Shown here in pieces: positions 1 to 8,047 of a stretch of DNA of 64,000 bases. The notes under the pieces were generated by a model. It saw only the letters and a list, made by a program, of their open reading frames with translations, searched no databases and was not told where the DNA came from. Where the stretch lies: positions 62,001 through 126,000 of the forward strand of contig DNUZ01000024.1 of assembly GCA_003507655.1 (NCBI GenBank), in the 5' to 3' direction. The first letter of the stretch is position 1; every line of letters starts with the position of its first letter. The translations under genes and the position numbers were made by a program. The DNA comes from Lachnospiraceae bacterium (GTDB lineage: Bacteria; Bacillota; Clostridia; Lachnospirales; Lachnospiraceae).

Positions 1-324
1 CAGGCAAAAGGCAGAATGATCGCAGTGCTTGGCGATATGGGAGAATTAGGAGCGGATGAAAAAAGGCTCCACTATGAAGTGGGAGCCTATGCAGCAAGCC
101 GTGGTCTGGATGCTCTGTTCTGCTGCGGCGAACTCTCTAAGGAATTAGCCAAAGGTGCAAAAGAACATAGCGAAACCATGGAAATATTCTATTTTGCTAC
201 GAAAGAAGAACTGCTGTTACATTTGAAATCTTATCTGAAAAAAGGGGATACCATTTTAGTAAAAGCATCTCACTTTATGGAGTTTCCAGATATTGTTCGT
301 TCTCTTCAAGCATCTGTTCAATAA
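1..324 (+). CDS. murF: UDP-MurNAc-tripeptide:D-Ala-D-Ala ligase MurF, C-terminal part
   Basis: The reading frame is open from base 1, so the 5' part lies outside the window; about 107 residues remain. MurF adds D-Ala-D-Ala to the UDP-MurNAc-tripeptide in the cytoplasm, the last soluble step of the peptidoglycan precursor. The remaining piece has the hallmarks of the Mur-ligase C-terminal domain: a VLGDMGELG motif near the start, then a glycine-bounded helix/strand region, and near the end the GDTILVKAS strand that corresponds to the usual VKGSR segment. The last 50 bases overlap the convergent plsC gene. I cannot judge the catalytic centre because it is not in the window. Confidence 0.9.
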   Translation, partial: QAKGRMIAVLGDMGELGADEKRLHYEVGAYAASRGLDALFCCGELSKELAKGAKEHSETMEIFYFATKEELLLHLKSYLKKGDTILVKASHFMEFPDIVRSLQASVQ

Positions 325-1024
325 CGCATTTTGTATAGACACCGATGTGCTTTTTTGTATCGGCATCCAGTTCGTTTGGAAGGATTGGTTTGCCGTAATG
401 AAGCACAACGTGTGTCTTTTTTAATAAAGGAGCCTGTGCTTCATAGATCTTAGGTGTATTCGTCATGGCGATCGGAATGATCGGACATCCGGTCTTTAAT
501 GCCAGTTTAAAACTTCCCTCTTTAAACGGAAGCAGTTCTTTCGGGTTATCATTTCTGGTACCTTCCGGAAAAATACACATCGAAATCCCATGTTTGATCT
601 GGTCAATTCCCTTTAAGATCGTTTTCATTCCCTCTTTGATATCCTGACGGTTCAAAAACAGACAGTAGAGCCGTTTCATCCAGATCGAAAGGATCGGAAC
701 TTTTTCTAAGCCGTCTTTTGCAATGTAACCGGTCAGTCCCGGACAACGGGAATAGGAAACCACGATGTCAAAATAGCTCTGGTGGTTTGCGATATAGAGT
801 ACCGGCTGGTCTTTTGGTACATTTTCTTCCCCGATCACGGTTAATTTTGTTCCGCAGAGAAAGAGAATCACTTTGAATGCCCACTGCACGATCCGCAGGC
901 TTGCAATGTCTGCTGCGGGTTTATTCCGCTTCCCGATCAGCCAGAGGACTCCGAGAACGGGCAGTCCTAAGATAAAATATAAAAGTAAAAAAATAATTAC
1001 CAGAATCAATCGAATCATACGCAT
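275..1024 (-). CDS. plsC: 1-acyl-sn-glycerol-3-phosphate acyltransferase (PlsC family)
   Basis: The 249-residue protein matches the PlsC/LPLAT family, which acylates lysophosphatidic acid to phosphatidic acid at the inner face of the membrane. The N-terminus is one or two hydrophobic segments (residues about 4-30). The catalytic NHQSYFD box (NHxxxxD) lies near residue 80, and the phosphate-binding FPEGTR box near residue 155. Length is normal for the family. It points against murF and prcB-like neighbours, and its 3' end overlaps the end of murF by 50 bases, so the two messages are antisense to each other at their tails. Confidence 0.93.
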   Translation of the reverse strand: MRMIRLILVIIFLLLYFILGLPVLGVLWLIGKRNKPAADIASLRIVQWAFKVILFLCGTKLTVIGEENVPKDQPVLYIANHQSYFDIVVSYSRCPGLTGYIAKDGLEKVPILSIWMKRLYCLFLNRQDIKEGMKTILKGIDQIKHGISMCIFPEGTRNDNPKELLPFKEGSFKLALKTGCPIIPIAMTNTPKIYEAQAPLLKKTHVVLHYGKPILPNELDADTKKHIGVYTKCVIEQMLEENEQYLETP

Positions 1025-1136
1025 GCTACCTCTTTAAAATTTATTACATAAAATTTATTATACAAATATGGTGGAACAATTACAATATCAAATGCATATT
1101 ATTTATATAGAATAGAAGAATGTGAAGAGGGAATCT

Positions 1137-1556
1137 ATGAGGCGGCTAAAAACAATGATGTGCTTAGGAATCCTGCTGATGCTGTTGGCGATGACAGTGG
1201 GCGGATGCAAGGTGGAAGAAAAAAATGATGCCAAAGTCAGTGATATGAAATTTACCGTGATCTCTGAAAAAGAGCTTCCCGATGAGCTGAAAAAGATTAT
1301 TGAGGAGAAAAAGCAAAAGGAGATGAAACTTACATATATGTCCGGTGACAAACTGTACATTGTCCGCGGATATGGAGTGCAGAAAACAGGAGGTTACAGC
1401 ATACAGGTGAAGGATTTATATCAGGCTAAAAATGCAGTTTATTTCAAATCGGAGCTGATCGGACCGGGAGAAAATGACGTGTCGGAAAAAGTCGAAAGTT
1501 ACCCATATATAGTTGTCTCGACAGAAAAAACGGAAGATATTGTGGTTTTTGAGTAA
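1137..1556 (+). CDS. Lipoprotein with PrcB-like C-terminal domain
   Basis: This is a 139-residue exported protein. A basic start, a hydrophobic core and a lipobox ending GGC near residue 24 indicate a lipid-anchored surface protein. The rest, with the GGYSIQV segment and paired beta strands, resembles the PrcB C-terminal domain (protease-complex subunit family), whose biochemical role is poorly known. I chose the ATG at 1137 because GAAGAGG lies 6-7 bases upstream; an in-frame GTG at 1122 would add five residues but has a poorer ribosome site. Family assignment is from pattern memory, so moderate confidence. Confidence 0.65.
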   Translation: MRRLKTMMCLGILLMLLAMTVGGCKVEEKNDAKVSDMKFTVISEKELPDELKKIIEEKKQKEMKLTYMSGDKLYIVRGYGVQKTGGYSIQVKDLYQAKNAVYFKSELIGPGENDVSEKVESYPYIVVSTEKTEDIVVFE

Positions 1557-1574
1557 AAAAAACGTGTTTAGACC

Positions 1575-1603
1575 TTGCAAATATTTTATTACTGTGATAA
1601 ACT
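1575..1603 (+). promoter_or_regulatory. Sigma-A promoter of veg
   Basis: TTGCAA (1575-1580), a 17-base spacer and TAAACT (1598-1603) lie about 45 bases before the veg start codon. Veg has a notably strong promoter in Bacillus subtilis, in keeping with this arrangement. Confidence 0.6.
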
Positions 1604-1647
1604 AAAGCAGATACAGTGAGTCAATTGTGGGTTAGGAGGAATAAAGA

Positions 1648-1890
1648 ATGCAGCAGAAGGATTTAAACAAAGTCAGAGCATCGGTTCTTCAACAGTGTGG
1701 AAGCAAGGTAAAGATACAGTTAGACCGTGGCAGAAATAAAGTTGATATCCAGGAAGGCGTGATTCAGAATGCATACCCAAGTGTATTTACCATCCTGATA
1801 GATGATGAGAGGGATGAGAATCCACCGCAGTTACTGTCTTTTAGTTACACCGACATTATTACGAGAGATATTCGCATGAAATTATGCTAA
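1648..1890 (+). CDS. veg: Veg family protein
   Basis: An 80-residue protein with the complete Veg pattern: an N-terminal helix (LNKVRASV), then a small beta-barrel with GSKVKIQLDRGRNK and a YPSVFTI strand, ending with SYTDIITRDI. In B. subtilis Veg is a small cytoplasmic protein linked to biofilm formation and sporulation outgrowth; its exact mechanism is not settled. A GGAGG site precedes the ATG. Length is as expected. The next gene begins about 60 bases after the stop. Confidence 0.93.
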   Translation: MQQKDLNKVRASVLQQCGSKVKIQLDRGRNKVDIQEGVIQNAYPSVFTILIDDERDENPPQLLSFSYTDIITRDIRMKLC

Positions 1891-1952
1891 AAAAGTATAA
1901 AACTTCTTTGCTTGGAATAGAATGTAAAAAGTCCCAAGCAAAGGAGTTTTTT

Positions 1953-3515
1953 ATGGAATTAAAGAAGAAGTATATACATATGAGCCATGAAAAGGGACGG
2001 GCGATGAGCCAGGTCACCCTTGATGATGACTATAACGTTCCGGAGAGCAAGCCGGATATTGTAAGAATTATTACAACAAAAGGAGCAATTCACTTAGAAG
2101 AAGCCAAAGCAGAGACCGGGCATGTGCTGTTAAGAGGAAATCTCGGATTTCAGGTGTTATACCGCAGCGATGGCGAGGAAAACGACATTGCGTATTTAGA
2201 GGGCGAAATCCCGTTTTCAGAGACGGTAAATTTAGACGGTGCGGAGGAATTTGACCCGGTTAAGGCGACATGGGATATTGAGGATTTAAATATCGGGATC
2301 ATCAATTCGAGAAAATTGAGCATCCGTTCTCTGATCGTTTTTCATGTGCAGATGGATGAGGTGCGTGATGAAGAGATCAGCTATGCGATGGAAAATGAAG
2401 AAGACTATGAGATACGCAAGGAAAACATAGAGGCATTGCAGCTTGTGACGGCAAAAAAAGATACCTGCCGTTTTAAAAATGAGATTATTCTGCCATCGAA
2501 TAAACCGAACATTCATGAACTGCTTTGGAAAAATGTGCAGCTTCGTGGGTTGGAGTCCCGCATTGGTGAGGATGTCATCCAGTTTAACGGAGAACTTCTT
2601 ATTTATATTCTCTATCAGGGCAATGAAGAGGATGAGCGGCTGCAATGGTTAGAGACCACGGTGCCGCTTCAGGGAGAAGTGGATTGCAGCGGATGCCGGG
2701 AGCAGTTAGTCTCCTATGTGAGCGTGGACGATGTCTCTTTCGATGTGGAAGTCAAGCCGGACTATGATGGGGAAGAACGCATGCTGGTTGTGGATGCCGT
2801 GGCAGATTTGGATATCAAGCTGTGGGAAGAGGAACAGTTTGAAATGCTGCAGGATGTGTATTCCCTAAAGGAAGATATCCGTCCGGTTTTTGAAGATATT
2901 ACATTTGAAAAATTACTGATGAAAAACAATGCAAAATGCCGTGCTTCCGAGCAGCTTCAATTAGAGGCAACGCAGGAAAATATGCTGCAGATCTGCTGTG
3001 CCGAGGGAAGTGTGCAGATCGATACGCATGAAATTTCCGGAAACGGGGTCTATGTAGAGGGAACGGTTGCCGTGGAGCTTCTCTATATCACAACGGATGA
3101 TGAAATGCCGATCGGTTCCTTAAAAGGATTCCTGCCATTCCATCAGACCATTGAAGTACCGGGCATTGAAAAGAACAGCCGATATGAGATCGAAAGTGGT
3201 TTAGAGCAGCTTACGACCATTCTGATCGACAATACACAGGTGGAGATCAAGGCAGTCATCAACCTGAATCTGATCGCATTTTCCATCGGAAACAGAAAAC
3301 GGGTACAGGAAGTAAACTGTCAGGAAGCGGACTATGAGAGCCTGCAGAAAATTCCGGGACTGGTAGGCTATATTGTAAAAGATGGGGATGACATCTGGAA
3401 TATTGCAAAAGAAAATCACACCACGGTACGCGAGATCATGGAGACCAATGAATTGTCCTCCGACCGTGTGGGCAAGGGGGATAAACTGCTTATCGTAAAA
3501 AATATGGGTGCATAA
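1953..3515 (+). CDS. SPOCS (DUF3794) domain protein with C-terminal LysM
   Basis: About 520 residues. Repeated DUF3794/SPOCS-type modules fill residues 1-460; each has the pattern of a DxxYNVPESKPDI-like opening and long beta strands. The last 50 residues form one LysM peptidoglycan-binding module (YIVKDGDDIWNIAKENHTT). The combination is typical of clostridial spore-coat or cortex-associated proteins. It has no signal peptide, as with other SPOCS/SafA-like proteins that assemble from the mother-cell side. I chose ATG 1953 because AAGGAG sits 6 bases upstream; an upstream in-frame ATG at 1884 overlaps the end of veg and lacks a good ribosome site. Role in the spore is inferred from family. 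Confidence 0.85.
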   Translation: MELKKKYIHMSHEKGRAMSQVTLDDDYNVPESKPDIVRIITTKGAIHLEEAKAETGHVLLRGNLGFQVLYRSDGEENDIAYLEGEIPFSETVNLDGAEEFDPVKATWDIEDLNIGIINSRKLSIRSLIVFHVQMDEVRDEEISYAMENEEDYEIRKENIEALQLVTAKKDTCRFKNEIILPSNKPNIHELLWKNVQLRGLESRIGEDVIQFNGELLIYILYQGNEEDERLQWLETTVPLQGEVDCSGCREQLVSYVSVDDVSFDVEVKPDYDGEERMLVVDAVADLDIKLWEEEQFEMLQDVYSLKEDIRPVFEDITFEKLLMKNNAKCRASEQLQLEATQENMLQICCAEGSVQIDTHEISGNGVYVEGTVAVELLYITTDDEMPIGSLKGFLPFHQTIEVPGIEKNSRYEIESGLEQLTTILIDNTQVEIKAVINLNLIAFSIGNRKRVQEVNCQEADYESLQKIPGLVGYIVKDGDDIWNIAKENHTTVREIMETNELSSDRVGKGDKLLIVKNMGA

Positions 3516-3550
3516 TCTTACCAAATCTCTTATGAAAAAACTGGAATCGG

Positions 3551-3579
3551 TTGAAAAGGATTTTTAACGATGCTATACT
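3551..3579 (+). promoter_or_regulatory. Sigma-A promoter of the wall-hydrolase gene
   Basis: TTGAAA (3551-3556), 17 bases, TATACT (3574-3579). It lies 45 bases upstream of the NlpC/P60 gene start and downstream of the SPOCS gene stop, so the hydrolase has its own promoter. Confidence 0.75.
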
Positions 3580-3623
3580 TAGATTGTTAGTCAAAAACAG
3601 CAATCATAAGGGAGAAAAAACAG

Positions 3624-4811
3624 ATGAGAAAACTACAGAGACGGGCAAAAGCAGTTCTGGCATTGGTACTCGTAGTGTCACTCACAATTGGAAGTTCGCA
3701 GGTAGTGTATGCGACATCGGCACAGAATAAGAAGTCAGAAGCAGAAAAGAATCTGAATGATGTAAATAAAAAGATTGATAATCTTGAGAATAAGAAAGAA
3801 GAGATTGAAGGCGAGTTAGACACAAAGAACGAAGAACTTGTCAACCTCATGGTAGATGTCGGAATCTTAGAAAAAGAGATCGATCAGAATGAAAAGCAGT
3901 TAAAACAGGTCAAAAAAGACTTAAAGACGGCACAGAAGAATGAGAAGAAGCAGTATCAGGCAATGAAAAAGCGTATTAAGTTCATGTATGAGCGTGGCGA
4001 CAGTGCCGTAATTTCTTCTCTGTTAGAATCCAAAAGTATGGCGGATATGCTCAACCGTGTGGAGTATTTTAATGAAGTCTATGATTATGACAGAAACCTG
4101 TTAGATAATTATGAAAAGACCAGAAAGCAGGTTGAGGATTTAAAAGCACAGGTAGAGGATGAAAAGAAAGAATTAGAAACAGCCAAGGATGATCTAAAGC
4201 AGCAGCAAAAGCAGCTTGAGACAGCCATGGCAAACTTAAGAAGCCAGCAGGCAAATGCGGATACGCAGATTGCTAACGCAAAGAACCTTGCCAGTGAGTA
4301 TCAGAAGACGATCACAGAGCAGAATAAGATCATCCAACAGCAGCAGGCAGCGGCGGCAGCCAGCCGGTCATCCGGTGGAAGCTCCGGGGGCAGCGGAGGA
4401 ACTTCTAAGCCAAATTCCAATGCAAGCGTACCGGGAGGAAACTTAAATCCACCAAAGACTACGAATGTCAGCGGTTCGGATGTCGTGAACTATGCCATGC
4501 AGTTTGTCGGAAAACCATATGTCTGGGGTGGAAAAGACCCGAATACCGGTGCAGACTGTAGTGGATTTACCAGCTATGTCTATGCACACTTCGGAATCAG
4601 CATCCCAAGTTTTTCCGGTGCCCAGAGAAGCTGCGGTCAGGAAGTCAGCTATGCGAATGCACAGGCAGGTGACCTGATCTGTTATGCAGGTCATGTGGCA
4701 ATCTACATGGGCGGTGGCAAGATCGTCCATGCCAAGGGAACAGCCTATGGAATCGTCGGAAACGATAACGCAACTTATAAGACCATTATTACGGTAAGAC
4801 GACTGTTGTAG
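3624..4811 (+). CDS. Secreted CwlO/PcsB-like NlpC/P60 peptidoglycan hydrolase
   Basis: A 395-residue exported protein. Residues 1-31 form a signal peptide (RRAKAVLALVLVVSL, cleavage near YATSA). Residues 32-235 are a long coiled coil rich in K, E and Q, as in CwlO and PcsB, which are held inactive and switched on by FtsEX. A Ser/Gly/Asn-rich linker (about 245-275) leads to an NlpC/P60 endopeptidase domain of about 115 residues. The catalytic Cys is in the ADCSGFTSYV motif, and His is in the GHVAIYMG motif. It would cut stem peptides during wall growth. It is monocistronic by the flanking promoter and terminator. Confidence 0.92.
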   Translation: MRKLQRRAKAVLALVLVVSLTIGSSQVVYATSAQNKKSEAEKNLNDVNKKIDNLENKKEEIEGELDTKNEELVNLMVDVGILEKEIDQNEKQLKQVKKDLKTAQKNEKKQYQAMKKRIKFMYERGDSAVISSLLESKSMADMLNRVEYFNEVYDYDRNLLDNYEKTRKQVEDLKAQVEDEKKELETAKDDLKQQQKQLETAMANLRSQQANADTQIANAKNLASEYQKTITEQNKIIQQQQAAAAASRSSGGSSGGSGGTSKPNSNASVPGGNLNPPKTTNVSGSDVVNYAMQFVGKPYVWGGKDPNTGADCSGFTSYVYAHFGISIPSFSGAQRSCGQEVSYANAQAGDLICYAGHVAIYMGGGKIVHAKGTAYGIVGNDNATYKTIITVRRLL

Positions 4812-4849
4812 CAGTATCTGCAAAATCATAGAAAAATAATCAATACAAG

Positions 4850-4889
4850 AAACCTAAGGAATAACAGAGTTTATTTCTTAGGTTTTTTG
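4850..4889 (+). terminator. Rho-independent terminator after the NlpC/P60 gene
   Basis: AAACCTAAGGAATAA pairs with TTATTTCTTAGGTTT (one G-U pair) around a 5-base loop, followed by a run of T. Confidence 0.85.
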
Positions 4890-4903
4890 CTGTGAGATAG
4901 GAA

Positions 4904-4932
4904 TTGTCAGTAAAAAGGGAGAGTGTTATAAT
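4904..4932 (+). promoter_or_regulatory. Sigma-A promoter of the yqeY-map cluster
   Basis: TTGTCA (4904-4909), 17 bases, consensus TATAAT (4927-4932). It starts just after the preceding terminator and drives the YqeY-like gene and probably those that follow. Confidence 0.8.
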
Positions 4933-4967
4933 GGTAGCAGTGTGAGTTGTATAAGGAGGAAACAGAT

Positions 4968-5408
4968 ATGCAGATGGAACAGTTACAAAAAGATATGATA
5001 GCAGCAATGAAAGCAAAGGATAAACCGAGAAAAGAGGCAATCTCATCCTTAGTGTCAGCCGTAAAAAAGGCAGCGATCGATGCAGGATGCCGTGATGATA
5101 TCAAAGAAGATATGGTAGATCAGGTGATCTTAAAGGAATTAAAAACCGTAAAAGAACAGATTGATACCTGCCCGGCAGAGCGTGAAGATTTAAAAGCAGA
5201 GTATCAGTTCCGTTATGATGTGATTCAGGAATATGCGCCATCACTGATGAGCGAAGAAGAGATCAGGAATTTTATCATGGAAAAATTTGCAGATATTGTA
5301 GCACAGAAGAACAAAGGAATGATCATGAAAAATGTGATGCCGGAGTTAAAAGGCAAAGCAGATGGAAAACTGATCAATCAGGTTGTTGCAAAGCTCTGCG
5401 AGTCATAA
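4968..5408 (+). CDS. yqeY: GatB/YqeY domain protein
   Basis: A 146-residue protein of the GatB/YqeY family: helical, with the opening LQKDMIAAMKAKDKPRKEAI and the C-terminal GMIMKNVMPELKGKADGKLI segment that is shared with the tail domain of GatB and thought to contact tRNA. The free-standing protein's role is not established. ATG at 4968 is preceded by AAGGAGG at the right distance; an upstream TTG would run through the ribosome site and is unlikely. It probably heads an operon with the next gene 29 bases on. Confidence 0.88.
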   Translation: MQMEQLQKDMIAAMKAKDKPRKEAISSLVSAVKKAAIDAGCRDDIKEDMVDQVILKELKTVKEQIDTCPAEREDLKAEYQFRYDVIQEYAPSLMSEEEIRNFIMEKFADIVAQKNKGMIMKNVMPELKGKADGKLINQVVAKLCES

Positions 5409-5437
5409 GAGAAGCGTTATCATAAGAGGAGCATTAT

Positions 5438-6115
5438 ATGAAAAAACAGGTTGTTGCGATCGTAGGGATTCTCGCAGCTACAGCCATCATAATCTGTCTT
5501 GCGGCACTGTACGGAAACCGGAACCGGTTTGACTATTTAAAGGATCTGGATAAGACCGTATTTACCTTAGACGGAACCGATTATCAACTGCGTGACATGA
5601 CTTATTACATTGCAAGGCAGGAGATGGAGATCGAAAAGCAGGCAATGGTCTATGATCCGGATGATACAAATGCCTATTGGGGACTGCATACCAATGGAAA
5701 ATTTATACGGCTAGAGGCAAAAAGAGCCGTGTTAGACAGAGTCGTCCATGATATGATGTTTTATGAAGCGGCAAAGAAAGAGGGCATGGAACTGGATGAA
5801 AAAGAGCAGCAGTATGCTAGGGATTCCGCATCCGATCTCTGCTATGACTTATCGGATGAGCAGAAAGAGCGGGCGGGACTGACCGATGAAGAGATCTATG
5901 AAATGACAGATAAGGCAGCGCTTGCTGAGAAGTACCAGAAGATTTTAGCAGACAAAGAAGGCGAGAATTTTGGCGCCTATGACTACAATGGGAAAGCCTA
6001 TGAAAAAATGTTAGAAGAGCATAAGCTGAAAGTCAAAAAGAAATTCTGGGACAAGGTACCGTTTGGAAATGTGACATTGAACCATAAATTTGAGGATCAG
6101 GAGGATGAAAGTTGA
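5438..6115 (+). CDS. Membrane-anchored SurA/PrsA-N-like protein of unknown function
   Basis: A 225-residue protein with one N-terminal transmembrane or signal segment (VVAIVGILAATAIIICLAA) and a charged, helix-rich outer part. The segment with VFTLDGTDYQLRDMTYYI and the following long helices resembles the N-terminal chaperone domain of SurA/PrsA foldases, but no rotamase domain follows. A role in assisting exported proteins is inference only. The stop codon overlaps the TTG start of map by four bases (TTGA), so translation is probably coupled to map. Confidence 0.6.
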   Translation: MKKQVVAIVGILAATAIIICLAALYGNRNRFDYLKDLDKTVFTLDGTDYQLRDMTYYIARQEMEIEKQAMVYDPDDTNAYWGLHTNGKFIRLEAKRAVLDRVVHDMMFYEAAKKEGMELDEKEQQYARDSASDLCYDLSDEQKERAGLTDEEIYEMTDKAALAEKYQKILADKEGENFGAYDYNGKAYEKMLEEHKLKVKKKFWDKVPFGNVTLNHKFEDQEDES

Positions 6116-6981
6116 AAATAGGAAGAAATGATCCCTGCTGGTGTGGCAGTGGAAGAAAATATAAAGCCTGCCATCAGGCATTTGATGAAAAAATAGAACT
6201 GTTTCGCAGTGAGGGACACCGGGTTCCACCGCACAAGATCATTAAAAATAAAGATCAGATCGCCGGCATGAAAGCCAGTGCAGCAATTAACATTGCGGTC
6301 TTAGACTATGTGGGCGAGCATATCCATGCGGGAATGAGCACGGAAGAGATCGATAAGATGGTCTATGAGAGAACCACGGCAATGGGCGGAATCCCGGCAC
6401 CACTGCACTATCAGGGTTTTCCAAAGAGCGTATGTACGTCCATTAATGAACAGGTCTGCCACGGCATTCCATCCGAAGAGGATATTTTAAAAGAGGGCGA
6501 CATTGTCAATGTGGACTGCTCTACGATCCTGAACGGATATTTTTCAGACTCTTCAAGAATGTTTTGTATCGGCGAAGTTTCAGCGGAGAAAAAACGTCTG
6601 GTGGATGTCACAAAGGAATGTATACAAAAAGGTTTAGAGCAGGTAAAACCGTGGGGATTCCTTGGAGATATGGGTCAGGCAGTTCATGACCATGCCTATG
6701 CAAACGGTTACACCGTTGTACGGGAAATCGGCGGCCATGGCATAGGTTTGGAGTTCCATGAGGAGCCATGGGTTGGATACAATTCCAAAGCCGGTACAGA
6801 AATGCTGATGGTTCCGGGAATGGTATTTACGATTGAACCGATGGTCAATATGGGTCAGGCAGATATTTTTGTCGATGAAGAAAACGACTGGACGGTCTAT
6901 ACGGCAGACGGACAGCCGAGTGCACAGTGGGAAGTCATGGTCTTAGTGACCGAAGACGGTTATGAGATTATTTCCTATTAA
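6112..6981 (+). CDS. map: Methionine aminopeptidase with N-terminal SEC-C zinc motif
   Basis: A 289-residue type I methionyl aminopeptidase. Residues 1-20 hold a SEC-C metal-binding motif (NDPCWCGSGRKYKACH), known in several MetAP1 forms and thought to aid ribosome or zinc binding. The pita-bread catalytic fold follows, with visible metal ligands: Asp in IVNVDCS, Asp in YFSDSS, His in GGHGIGLEFHE, Glu in TIEPMV and Glu in AQWEVMV. The start codon is TTG at 6112, overlapping the previous stop, with AGGAGG upstream. It removes the initiator Met from nascent proteins. The MGMT-like gene follows two bases after the stop. Confidence 0.95.
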   Translation: MKIGRNDPCWCGSGRKYKACHQAFDEKIELFRSEGHRVPPHKIIKNKDQIAGMKASAAINIAVLDYVGEHIHAGMSTEEIDKMVYERTTAMGGIPAPLHYQGFPKSVCTSINEQVCHGIPSEEDILKEGDIVNVDCSTILNGYFSDSSRMFCIGEVSAEKKRLVDVTKECIQKGLEQVKPWGFLGDMGQAVHDHAYANGYTVVREIGGHGIGLEFHEEPWVGYNSKAGTEMLMVPGMVFTIEPMVNMGQADIFVDEENDWTVYTADGQPSAQWEVMVLVTEDGYEIISY

Positions 6982-6983
6982 AT

Positions 6984-7319
6984 ATGAGTGAGCAGAATAC
7001 ATTTGAAAAAATTTATGAAGTAGTGAAACAGATTCCGAAAGGAAAGGTTGCTACCTATGGTCAGGTGGCAGCTCTGGCAGGAAACCGCCGCTGGGCAAGA
7101 GTAGTCGGTTATGCACTGCATGCAAATCCCAATGAGCAGGAAATTCCCTGCTATCGTGTCGTTACCAAGGACGGACGTGTGTCGAAGGCGTTTGCATTTG
7201 GAGGTGAGAACCGCCAGATGGAGCTGTTGGCAGCCGATGGTGTGGAATTTGAGGACGGTCATGTAGTGATGGAAAAATATCAGTGGGATACGCCGTTTGC
7301 AGATTTTGGAATACGTTAG
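6984..7319 (+). CDS. Small MGMT/ATL-family DNA-binding protein with retained cysteine
   Basis: 111 residues, covering only the DNA-binding/active-site domain of O6-alkylguanine-DNA alkyltransferases. It has the helix-turn-helix with PKGKVATYGQVAALAG and the active-site box IPCYRVV. In alkyltransferase-like (ATL) proteins this Cys is replaced, often by Trp. Here Cys is present, but the usual following His is Tyr and the N-terminal domain is absent. It could be a true transferase or only a lesion sensor. It starts two bases after map, so the two are co-transcribed. Confidence 0.85.
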   Translation: MSEQNTFEKIYEVVKQIPKGKVATYGQVAALAGNRRWARVVGYALHANPNEQEIPCYRVVTKDGRVSKAFAFGGENRQMELLAADGVEFEDGHVVMEKYQWDTPFADFGIR

Positions 7320-7385
7320 CTGTCCGGTTCAAAAGAATTTTTTTCCGAAAAAAGGGAATACTGGAAAAAAAGGACAGGTGAGCGT

Positions 7386-8003
7386 ATGAGGATACCAAGA
7401 CATATCGGAGTGATTCCGGACGGAAACCGCCGCTGGGCATTGTCGCAGCAGATGGAGAAAAAAGACGGTTATCAGTACGGCTTAGAGCCGGGAATGAAGC
7501 TGTTAAAAAAAGCGAAAGAGTATGGCGTGGAGGAATTGACCTACTATGGGTTTACAACGGATAACTGTAAAAGACCCAAGGAGCAGTTTGAGGCTTTCCA
7601 AAGTGCCTGTGTAGAGGCTGTGAAGATGCTGACACGGGAAGGTGCGGATTTGTTGGTAATTGGCAATGAGAAATCCAAATGTTTTCCAAAAGAACTGGAA
7701 CACTTTCGGGTGAGAACGCCGGTCCATGGCGGTGGAATGAAGGTGAATTTTTTAGTGAACTACGGATGGGAATGGGATTTGTCACATATTGCAGAAGGTG
7801 GACAGCCCTATTCCTGTGATATTTCAAGAATCGATATGATTATCCGCTGGGGAGGTATGCGCAGGCTGTCAGGTTTTCTTCCGATGCAGTCGGTCTATGC
7901 GGATTTTTATGTAGAGGAGCACCTGTGGCCGGATTATTCCGATGACGATTTTGAACAGGCATTGGAGTGGTACAACCGGCAGGATGTTACTTTGGGAGGC
8001 TAG
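7386..8003 (+). CDS. Short divergent cis-prenyltransferase (UppS-like)
   Basis: 205 residues, against about 240-250 for undecaprenyl diphosphate synthase. Family motifs are recognisable: HIGVIPDGNRRWA at the N-terminus (pyrophosphate site), GFTTDNCKRP and a C-terminal block with IRWGG, RRLSGFLPMQSVYADFY and LWPD. Several positions differ from usual UppS: the GHxxG His is Tyr (GYQYG), and the glutamate of the RTSGE motif is replaced (RWGGM). The middle region is shortened. It is therefore probably a paralogue with another substrate, another chain length or no activity, rather than the housekeeping UppS. GGACAGGTGAG precedes the ATG. Confidence 0.8.
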   Translation: MRIPRHIGVIPDGNRRWALSQQMEKKDGYQYGLEPGMKLLKKAKEYGVEELTYYGFTTDNCKRPKEQFEAFQSACVEAVKMLTREGADLLVIGNEKSKCFPKELEHFRVRTPVHGGGMKVNFLVNYGWEWDLSHIAEGGQPYSCDISRIDMIIRWGGMRRLSGFLPMQSVYADFYVEEHLWPDYSDDDFEQALEWYNRQDVTLGG

Positions 8004-8047
8004 GAAGTTACCTGTGGTTATAACATGACAGATAGGAACAATGGAAT

